In this document: one piece after another, positions 1 to 5,344 of the stretch
How the letters are laid out: every line of letters starts with the position of its first letter
How positions within the stretch are numbered: position 1 is the stretch's first letter
Origin: Desulfovibrio sp.
GTDB taxonomy: Bacteria > Desulfobacterota > Desulfovibrionia > Desulfovibrionales > Desulfovibrionaceae
NCBI GenBank assembly: GCA_014804915.1
Contig: JAAUYW010000122.1
Span: 1 to 5,344, forward strand
Direction: 5' to 3'
DNA length: 5,344 nt
Translations under genes and position numbers: made by a program
Notes under the pieces: model-generated
What the model saw: the letters and a program-made list of their open reading frames with translations, nothing else
Databases searched by the model: none
Told to the model about the DNA's origin: nothing

Positions 1-804
1 ACTTCTGCGCGCGCGGAGGCGGAAAAGCTTCTGAATGAGCGCGTAAACGAGTTTTCAGCCCAGGCGATCAGCAGGGCAAACGCGCTGGTGAAAAAGCAGG
101 CCAGGGCAATAGCCGCCCTGTGCAGTGAGCGCATTGTTGAACGCGACATTATGCCAGCGCTGGAAGCCGCGCAAAAAGATGGCGCTACTGCCGCCGAGCT
201 TGAGGGAAAATTTTCAGAAAATATCCGTAACGACATTGACTTGCGGAAAATTGTTGAAGCTCGCAGTGATACGTTGCGCAAGGAAATCGAGCAGGAATTG
301 AATCATGAATTCCGGCGTTGGCTAAAAACAAATGGCGTTCCGCTCGCGCCAAAGTTTGATTTTCCGGCACATTCGATTGGCCAGGATTTTTTGAAGGAAA
401 TCAATATCAGGGTGTCGCGTCTTTATGAGCTCAACCTGATGGGATTTACCCTGCAGAATATCCTGCCTATAATCGCCGGCACCGCCACAGCCGGGGTTAT
501 AATCCATGCTGGCGAGCCCGTGTCTGCCGCTGTTGGCGGCGGCGCGGCCTTTGGCGCGACGTGGCTGATGGCCAGGGTGGCGCCAAAATTTCTCGAGAAT
601 CGCCGTATTCCCCCATTTTTGCTCAATGAAAGCAACAGGAAAAAGATTATAGAAAAAAACAGGGCGCACATTGAGGCCGTGCTGGAGAAATCGTTTGCGG
701 AATTTCAAAGGCAGCTTGCCAGCGACATCGAGCGCCGCTTTCATGAAACCCTTTCAGCCATGCTTGCAAGCCTCACTGCCCTGAATCAGGTAAAAGTGGG
801 CTAA
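1..804 (+). CDS. 3' part of an unrecognised protein with a Gly/Ala-rich hydrophobic hairpin between charged helical segments
   Basis: The frame is open from base 1 to the TAA at 802-804 (267 visible codons), so the true start lies left of the window. The GTG at 88 is only an internal Val codon. Visible codons 1 to about 110 are rich in Glu, Lys, Arg and Ala and look helical, possibly coiled coil. Codons about 146-170 and 174-194 are two hydrophobic stretches rich in Gly and Ala, joined by a short HAGEP turn, which suggests a membrane hairpin. An RRIPPFLL element follows, then a charged amphipathic tail (codons about 210-260). I see no catalytic motif in the visible part. Helix-hairpin-helix architecture of this kind occurs in the C-terminal halves of bacterial dynamin-like GTPases and in some membrane-remodelling or coiled-coil proteins. 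That link is inference from shape only, because any GTPase motifs would lie outside the window. Reading-frame confidence is high; function is unknown. Confidence 0.8.
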   Translation, partial: TSARAEAEKLLNERVNEFSAQAISRANALVKKQARAIAALCSERIVERDIMPALEAAQKDGATAAELEGKFSENIRNDIDLRKIVEARSDTLRKEIEQELNHEFRRWLKTNGVPLAPKFDFPAHSIGQDFLKEINIRVSRLYELNLMGFTLQNILPIIAGTATAGVIIHAGEPVSAAVGGGAAFGATWLMARVAPKFLENRRIPPFLLNESNRKKIIEKNRAHIEAVLEKSFAEFQRQLASDIERRFHETLSAMLASLTALNQVKVG

Positions 805-832
805 TGCGGCTATGGCGAACAAATAGCGCGGC

Positions 833-836
833 AGGT
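833..836 (+). promoter_or_regulatory. Weak ribosome binding site for the HyuA-like gene
   Basis: AGGT lies four bases before the ATG at 841 and matches the end of the consensus GGAGGT. It is the only Shine-Dalgarno-like element in the 36-base gap. Spacing is slightly short and pairing is only four bases. No ATG, GTG or TTG occurs in frame between the upstream TAA (802-804) and 841, so the start does not depend on this call. Confidence 0.4.
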
Positions 837-840
837 TACA

Positions 841-2574
841 ATGGCGACTGAAACCAGGATTCTGGGCATCGATTGCGGAGGCACTCACACTGACGCCGCA
901 TTGCTGGCGGTAAATGGCAGCACAGGGGAAGCGCGCCTGCTCGCATCTGCCAAGACGCGAACCAGGCATGAAAATCTGCCGGCTTCCATATCCGAAGCCG
1001 TGCATGAGCTCAACCAGGCCGCCAGTCTAGAAACTGTCGAGCGAGCCACTTTTGGCACCACGCTGGAAATTAATTCCCTGGTGCAGGGCAATGCGGACAA
1101 GGTTGGCCTTGCCTTGAGCGCCGGCCCTGGCCTTGATCCTGCTCATTTCGCGCTGGGCGAAGCCGTTTGCATTGTTCCTGGGGGGCTTGATCATCGCGGC
1201 GTTGAAGTGGGCGCCCTTTTTCTGGACACTCTTGAAAAGGAGGCCGCAAGCTGGAGCAGGGAAGGCATTGCGGCCATTGCCTGCGTTGGCAAGTTTTCGC
1301 CGCGCAATCCGGCTCATGAGCAGGAAATGGCCAGGGTAGCCGGCAATGCCAGCGGCTTGCCGGTATGCATGGGCCATACGCTTTCCGGAAAGCTGAATTT
1401 TCCGAGGCGCATCGCTACCGCCTATTATAATGCGGCGGTTGCCAAATTGCATAATCGCTTTCTGGATGCTGTTGAAAATGGCTTGGAAGCCCTGGGAATA
1501 AGGGCAAGGCTGCGCCTTTTGAAAGCGGATGGCGGCGCGATTCCGTTTGCGGTTTCCAGAAAAACGCCAGTGGAATCCATTCTCTCGGGCCCGGCGGCCA
1601 GCGTCATGGGCGCGCTTGCGCTTTGGCCCAGGGCTGAGTCAGGCTGCGCTCTGCTTCTGGATATGGGCGGCACGACTACGGACATTGCCCTGCTTCTGAA
1701 TGGCTCCCCTGTGGTGGACAGGCGCGGCATGACTATTCTTGGCAGGCGCACCCTGGTTCGCTCCCTGGCTTCGGTTTCCATAGGCGTGGGCGGCGATTCG
1801 GTTCTGAAAGTCGCCATGAACGGCGCTGGCAAGCCTGAAGTTGAAGTCGGCCCGGAGCGCGAAGGCCCGGCAATGGCTTTTGGCGGCGGACATTCCACTT
1901 TTCTTGACAGTCTGAATGCTCTTGACGGTGAAAATTCCGAATTTGAGCGCGGCGATGTCGCCGCCAGCATTGCAGGCATGAAGGCGCTTGCAAGAGAGGC
2001 AGGGCTTGGGGAAGACAGATACAGGGAGCTGGCCCTATTGGCAGTTGAACAGGGCCTGGCGCAGATAAGCAAGGCTGTCTATGATCTTGTCGAAGGCGTA
2101 AACGCTCGTCCTGTTTATACTCTTGCGGCGCTCAAGGCAGCGAGGGAGGCCAGGCCAGTCAGGGCCTGCTTGGTTGGGGGGCCTGCCAGATGCCTGCGCG
2201 GACGCCTGGCAGCCGCGCTTGGTCTGGATGTAGAGATAGCCCCCTGTTCCCAGGTTGCCAACGCGATTGGCGCCGCCCTGACATTGCCCACTGCGTCGCT
2301 TGAACTTTATGCTGATACCGGCAGGGGGGAATTGAGCGCGCCGGCAGTCGGGTTTCATGAACGCATTCCCGCCAATTACACTCTGGAGCAGGCTGCTGAA
2401 ACAGCCAGAATGCTGCTTGCGCACAAGCTTGCGTCGGACGGCTCTGAAGATGCCAGGGTAGAAGCAATTGAACAGGATCTTTTCGCAACACTGGATGACC
2501 ATGGGCAGGGCGCCAGGGATATGCGTGTGGTTTGCCAGGCAGTGCCCGGGATCGTCGCGAAATTGAAAGCCTGA
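841..2574 (+). CDS. HyuA-type hydantoinase/oxoprolinase family protein (ASKHA ATPase fold), short form
   Basis: The 577-residue product belongs to the hydantoinase A / 5-oxoprolinase / acetone carboxylase beta family. These use ATP to activate an amide, lactam or ketone substrate, usually together with a HyuB-type subunit, and act in the cytoplasm. Motifs seen in order: GIDCGGTHTDA (residues 9-19, phosphate-1 loop); FGTTLEINSL (71-80, resembling the family GTTxxTNxL element); PVESILSGPAAS (243-254); LDMGGTTTDIA (around 273-283, phosphate-2 loop); IGVGGDS (314-320); and VGGPAR (445-450, adenosine-side glycines), followed by an ANAIGAAL segment. No signal peptide or membrane segment is visible. 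Well-studied HyuA proteins are nearer 650-700 residues, so this one seems to lack much of the C-terminal domain. No hyuB is visible on either side. The ATG at 841 is the first possible start after the in-frame TAA at 802, and the first motif begins at residue 9, as expected. Family assignment is secure. The substrate cannot be read from the sequence, and an ATPase role other than hydantoin or oxoproline cleavage is possible. Confidence 0.92.
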   Translation: MATETRILGIDCGGTHTDAALLAVNGSTGEARLLASAKTRTRHENLPASISEAVHELNQAASLETVERATFGTTLEINSLVQGNADKVGLALSAGPGLDPAHFALGEAVCIVPGGLDHRGVEVGALFLDTLEKEAASWSREGIAAIACVGKFSPRNPAHEQEMARVAGNASGLPVCMGHTLSGKLNFPRRIATAYYNAAVAKLHNRFLDAVENGLEALGIRARLRLLKADGGAIPFAVSRKTPVESILSGPAASVMGALALWPRAESGCALLLDMGGTTTDIALLLNGSPVVDRRGMTILGRRTLVRSLASVSIGVGGDSVLKVAMNGAGKPEVEVGPEREGPAMAFGGGHSTFLDSLNALDGENSEFERGDVAASIAGMKALAREAGLGEDRYRELALLAVEQGLAQISKAVYDLVEGVNARPVYTLAALKAAREARPVRACLVGGPARCLRGRLAAALGLDVEIAPCSQVANAIGAALTLPTASLELYADTGRGELSAPAVGFHERIPANYTLEQAAETARMLLAHKLASDGSEDARVEAIEQDLFATLDDHGQGARDMRVVCQAVPGIVAKLKA

Positions 2575-2586
2575 CTGCAGTACTGC
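2574..2586. repeat. Overlapping perfect palindromes just after the HyuA-like gene
   Basis: ACTGCAGTACTGC starts on the last base of the TGA stop. It contains two overlapping perfect palindromes: ACTGCAGT (2574-2581) and GCAGTACTGC (2577-2586). It can also be read as the direct repeat ACTGC-AGT-ACTGC. Neither palindrome has a central loop and no T-run follows, so it is not a terminator. It could be a protein-binding site in the 42-base gap before trmL, or chance. Confidence 0.4.
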
Positions 2587-2616
2587 TTTCGCCAGGCTGC
2601 CCATTGTGAAAAAAAG

Positions 2617-3084
2617 ATGCTGGTCGCGCTTTACGAACCGGAGATTCCTCCAAATACCGGCAATATAGCCAGGTTGTGCGCAGGCTTTGATATTGCACTG
2701 AATCTTATTGGCCCGCTAGGCTTTTCGCTTGAGAGCCGCTACCTGAAGCGGGCGGGTCTTGATTACTGGCCCCATGTTCGCATGTCTGTCTGGCGGAATT
2801 TTGCCGATTTTCTGGCTGCGACTTCCGGAAGGCTTGTGATGGCCACTACCAGGGGCGCCACTCCTGTGCAGGAATTCAGGTTTTCTGAAACCGACGTTCT
2901 TCTGTTTGGGCCGGAAACGCGCGGCCTGCCGGCCAATGTGCTTGGCCTGAGCCCCTGTCATGTGCGGATTCCCGTGCGCTCCATGGCAGCAGGGGGCGTT
3001 CGCAGTCTCAATCTTTCCTCGGCATGCGCGATTATTCTGTATGCTGCATTGGCGGATTGCGGCTTGCTTGGCCGTTTTGGCTGA
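2617..3084 (+). CDS. trmL: tRNA (cytidine/uridine-34 2'-O)-methyltransferase TrmL
   Basis: The 155-residue product is close to the E. coli enzyme (157). TrmL is a cytoplasmic SPOUT-class methyltransferase that uses S-adenosylmethionine to methylate the 2'-OH of wobble nucleotide 34 in certain leucine tRNAs. Motifs seen: YEPEIPPNTGNIARLC (residues 6-21, N-terminal signature); RAGLDYW near residue 46; FGPETRGLP (97-105, first knot and cofactor motif); and RIPVRS...RSLNLSSA (117-136, second knot motif). The small size, with no RNA-binding extension, is typical of TrmL and unlike TrmH or RlmB. The ATG at 2617 is the first usable start after the in-frame TGA at 2572, because no ATG, GTG or TTG intervenes. 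Its ribosome site is poor: only an A-rich run (2609-2616) precedes it. It lies 42 bases after the HyuA-like gene in the same frame, so co-transcription or translational coupling is plausible. One oddity is that the loop between RIP and LNLS is about four residues longer than in the E. coli protein as I recall it. Confidence 0.95.
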   Translation: MLVALYEPEIPPNTGNIARLCAGFDIALNLIGPLGFSLESRYLKRAGLDYWPHVRMSVWRNFADFLAATSGRLVMATTRGATPVQEFRFSETDVLLFGPETRGLPANVLGLSPCHVRIPVRSMAAGGVRSLNLSSACAIILYAALADCGLLGRFG

Positions 3085-3185
3085 TTTTTCAGAACCGGAT
3101 TTTGGACTGTTTCTGCCTGGCAAATGGCTGCTGAAAATCGGGGCCCTGCTTTACGTGAACGTTATTTTTATGTATCTTTGCAATT
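3085..3185. other. Intergenic region between trmL and the RND pump gene
   Basis: These 101 bases are the longest non-coding stretch in the window. Just after the trmL stop, a tiny GCC-GTTTT-GGC stem (3071-3081, overlapping the stop region) is followed by TGATTTTT. The stem is too short to call a terminator. TTGGAC (3102-3107) resembles a -35 box but has no -10 at the right distance, and TATTTT (3163-3168) has no matching -35. ACGTGAACGT (3153-3162) is an imperfect dyad that might bind a regulator, though it is weak. No tRNA or other RNA gene fits here. If the pump has its own promoter it should lie here, but I cannot point to it. Confidence 0.5.
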
Positions 3186-5344
3186 GTGGCTAAAGAAAAG
3201 TTCAATATAGCAGCAGTTTTTATCAGGCGTCCGGTGGCTACCGCCCTGATCATGCTGGGGATGCTTTTTTTTGGCATTACTGGCTATCTGGATTTGCCTG
3301 TCAATCAGCTTCCAAACGTAGATTTTCCTACCATATCGGTACTGGCGGATCTGCCCGGCGCCAGCCCGGAGACCATGGCCGCCTCGGTTGCCACTCCGCT
3401 TGAAAAAGAATTTTTCACAATCGCCGGAATCGATTCCATCTCTTCTGTCAGCTCTACTGGCCGCACGCGCATCAATATCCAGTTTGCCCTTGATCGCAAT
3501 ATTGACGCGGCTGCGCTGGATGTGCAATCCGCCATCGGGCTTGCGCAGCGGCGCTTGCCCTCGAGTATGACTACCCCGCCCAGTTTCCGCAAGGTCAATC
3601 CCGCTGATTTGCCAATCATGTATCTGCGTGTCTTTTCGCCGACCTTGCCGCTCTGGGAACTTAATGAGTATGCTGATACCCTGATTGGCCAGCGCCTTTC
3701 CATGGTGAATGGAGTCGCGCAGGTTGTGATCTACGGCCAGAAAAAATACGCGGTTCGCATTCAGCTTGATCCGGATGCATTGGCAAGCCGCGGGCTGGGG
3801 ATTGATGAAGTGGCGGATGCCATTGCCGCTGTCAATACAATGCTGCCAGTAGGTTCGCTGGAGGGCGAGCAGAAGGCCAGTTCGATTAAATCGTCTGGCC
3901 AGCTGTTTAATGCCAGGGAATTTGAGGATGCAATCATTGCCTGGCATGAGGGCGCGCCCGTGCGTTTGCGCGAGCTTGGTACTGTGCGGGATAGCGTTCA
4001 GCAGGACAAGCAGCTGGCCTGGGGCAAGGGCGGCCATCCTTCCATCACGCTTGCCATAGACCGTCAGCCAGGCGCCAATACAGTGCAGGTGGTCGATTCC
4101 ATCCGTGAGCTTCTGCCTACAATGCTGGCCCAGCTGCCTCCTTCAGTGCAGGTGGAAATTTTTTATGACCGTTCCGAGACTATCCGCGAATCAATAGCTG
4201 ATGTAAAATTCACATTGATCCTGACAGTGTTTCTGGTGGTTCTGGTAATTTTCATCTTTCTCAGAAATTTGCCTGCCACGCTCATTCCATCGCTCGCCTT
4301 GCCCATGTCCATTATCTCCACTTTTGCGATAATGGCTGTAATGGGATACAGTCTGGACAATCTTTCCCTGATGGCGCTGACTCTTGCTGTCGGCTTTGTG
4401 GTGGACGATGCCATTGTAATGCTGGAAAATATCGCCAGGCATCAGGAAATGGGCAAGCCTCCGTTGCAGGCAGCCTACGATGGCTCGGCTGAAATTGGCT
4501 TTACCATTGTTTCCATGACTATTTCCCTGGCAGCGGTTTTCATTCCTGTGCTTTTTATGGGCGGCATTGTTGGCCGTCTGTTCCGCGAGTTCGCAGTCGT
4601 CATTATCAGCGCCATTTTATGCTCTGGCGTGGTCTCCCTTACCCTTACGCCAATGCTCTGCGCCTATTTTCTCAAGACTCAGGCGCAAAAGCAGACCGGC
4701 TTTTATGGCTTGCTGGAACGATTTTTCAACTGGCTTGCCGCTGGCTACGAAATCTCGCTTGCCATCTTGCTCAGGCACAGATTTCTTACGCTTCTCGGCT
4801 CAGTTGCCATTATCCTGCTGACCATCTGTCTGGCTGCTATCATGCCAATGGGTTTTTTGCCTTCGGAAGACGACGGTTTTCTTGTCGCAAGCACCGAAGG
4901 CGAGCAGGGGCTGTCTTTTCAGGGCATGGAAGACGCGCAGCACCAGCTTGATGCGATCCTGGATTCTGATCCTGATATTGAGATCTATAATTCTGTAATT
5001 GGCATAGTGGGCTCGAGTCAGAGCATAAATAACGGCAATTTGCTGATGCGTCTGAAAAGCGCGGATGAACGTCCGAAAATTGGCCAGGTCGCGCAAAGGC
5101 TGCGCAAGGATCTCAATGTTTCGCCTGCAATGCGCGTGTTTGTCCGCATTCCGCCTGCCATCAATATTGGCGGCCGCTCTTCCAGGGCCTTGTATCAATA
5201 TACCCTGTTTGGGCCGGATATGGAGGAGCTGTATGCTGGGGCGCAGAAAATAGAGGAAGCGTTGCGCCAGGTCCCGGAATTACAGGATGTAAACAGCGAC
5301 CTGCAAATTAAAAATCCCGAATTGCGCGTCAATATCAATCGCAA
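3186..5344 (+). CDS. RND (HAE1) multidrug efflux permease, MdtB/MdtC type, 3' end beyond window
   Basis: This is an inner-membrane proton/drug antiporter that forms a trimer and works with a periplasmic adaptor and an outer-membrane channel. The frame is open to the window end (719 codons of an expected 1020-1050). Residues about 12-32 form TM1 after an FIRRPVAT signature. A periplasmic porter domain follows to about 335, with the typical ALDVQSAI and YRKVNPAD-like (here FRKVNPAD) elements. TM2-TM6 start near 342. VGFVVDDAIVMLENI in TM4 places the proton-relay pair at Asp407-Asp408, the same numbering as AcrB. GRLFREFAV and SLTLTPMLCA follow, then TM7 (about 533-552) with GFLPSEDDG, and the second periplasmic half with an IGGRSSRALYQYTL segment. 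These elements resemble MdtB/MdtC more than AcrB. The TM10 Lys lies outside the window. GTG at 3186 is the first conventional start after the in-frame TGA at 3156 and gives the usual short N-terminus before TM1, but no Shine-Dalgarno sequence precedes it. The adaptor gene that normally precedes such pumps is not upstream. Substrate is unknown. Confidence 0.96.
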   Translation, partial: MAKEKFNIAAVFIRRPVATALIMLGMLFFGITGYLDLPVNQLPNVDFPTISVLADLPGASPETMAASVATPLEKEFFTIAGIDSISSVSSTGRTRINIQFALDRNIDAAALDVQSAIGLAQRRLPSSMTTPPSFRKVNPADLPIMYLRVFSPTLPLWELNEYADTLIGQRLSMVNGVAQVVIYGQKKYAVRIQLDPDALASRGLGIDEVADAIAAVNTMLPVGSLEGEQKASSIKSSGQLFNAREFEDAIIAWHEGAPVRLRELGTVRDSVQQDKQLAWGKGGHPSITLAIDRQPGANTVQVVDSIRELLPTMLAQLPPSVQVEIFYDRSETIRESIADVKFTLILTVFLVVLVIFIFLRNLPATLIPSLALPMSIISTFAIMAVMGYSLDNLSLMALTLAVGFVVDDAIVMLENIARHQEMGKPPLQAAYDGSAEIGFTIVSMTISLAAVFIPVLFMGGIVGRLFREFAVVIISAILCSGVVSLTLTPMLCAYFLKTQAQKQTGFYGLLERFFNWLAAGYEISLAILLRHRFLTLLGSVAIILLTICLAAIMPMGFLPSEDDGFLVASTEGEQGLSFQGMEDAQHQLDAILDSDPDIEIYNSVIGIVGSSQSINNGNLLMRLKSADERPKIGQVAQRLRKDLNVSPAMRVFVRIPPAINIGGRSSRALYQYTLFGPDMEELYAGAQKIEEALRQVPELQDVNSDLQIKNPELRVNINR

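Noticed and set aside
88..804. A complete 238-residue gene starting at GTG 88.
   Set aside because: The same frame is open back to base 1 with similar charged helical sequence, and no Shine-Dalgarno site precedes 88, so the start lies outside the window.
1425..2072. A 215-codon open frame on the minus strand inside the HyuA-like gene.
   Set aside because: It is Arg/Ser/Pro-rich sequence opposite a gene with intact family motifs, so it is a mirror of that gene's codon pattern.
3071..3089. A rho-independent terminator after trmL (GCC-GTTTT-GGC then TGATTTTT).
   Set aside because: The stem is only three base pairs, four with a wobble, which is too weak to call.
3153..3162. An operator-like dyad ACGTGAACGT upstream of the pump gene.
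   Set aside because: Each half is itself the self-complementary word ACGT and the arms do not extend symmetrically, so it is too weak to list as a site.
3102..3168. A sigma-70 promoter for the pump gene using TTGGAC or TATTTT.
   Set aside because: Neither hexamer has a partner at 16-18 bases, so no promoter can be supported.
2960..3193. A 77-codon plus-strand frame overlapping the end of trmL and the start of the pump gene.
   Set aside because: It is mostly out-of-frame trmL sequence and ends just after the pump start, with no ribosome site or known motif.
3168..4037. A 289-codon open frame on the minus strand.
   Set aside because: It is antisense to the well-conserved RND permease, shows no recognisable motif and has a composition typical of a shadow frame.
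1..5344. A defence, toxin-antitoxin, CRISPR or mobile-element system.
   Set aside because: I saw no repeat array, transposase, integrase, inverted terminal repeats or paired small genes. The recognised genes are a HyuA-family ATPase, a tRNA methyltransferase and an efflux permease.

Overview
This window is a compact, single-strand stretch of a bacterial chromosome. It has four plus-strand genes and about 180 bases of non-coding DNA. The organism is Gram-negative, because the last gene is an inner-membrane pump of the RND tripartite efflux class. Base composition is moderately GC-rich (my estimate is mid-50s percent, not computed), AGG is a common Arg codon, and Shine-Dalgarno sequences are weak. 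A proteobacterium or Desulfobacterota-like lineage would fit, but I cannot name the taxon.

Layout. (1) Bases 1-804 are the 3' part of a gene that begins before the window. Its product has charged helical flanks around a Gly/Ala-rich hydrophobic hairpin; I do not recognise the family. (2) After a 36-base gap, 841-2574 encodes a short (577-residue) HyuA-type protein of the hydantoinase A / 5-oxoprolinase / acetone carboxylase family. It carries the actin-like (ASKHA) ATPase motifs, but no HyuB-type partner gene is visible. (3) After a 42-base gap, 2617-3084 encodes TrmL, the SPOUT methyltransferase of the tRNA wobble base 34. (4) After a 101-base gap, an RND permease of the MdtB/MdtC type starts with GTG at 3186 and runs off the right edge. 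About 719 residues are visible, including the proton-relay pair Asp407-Asp408.

The first three genes are closely spaced, point the same way and share one reading frame, separated only by stop codons and short start-less gaps, so they could be one transcript. Their predicted roles (possible membrane protein, orphan HyuA-like ATPase, tRNA modification) do not form an obvious pathway, and I would treat the arrangement as housekeeping genes lying side by side. The RND gene has the longest upstream gap and may be a separate unit; the adaptor gene that usually precedes such a pump is absent.

I found no RNA gene, CRISPR array, insertion sequence or attachment site, and no strong case for a new multi-gene system. 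The points most worth a second look are the unrecognised membrane-hairpin protein, the short stand-alone HyuA homologue with an altered glycine motif, the adaptor-less pump start, and an apparent excess of CCWGG pentamers.
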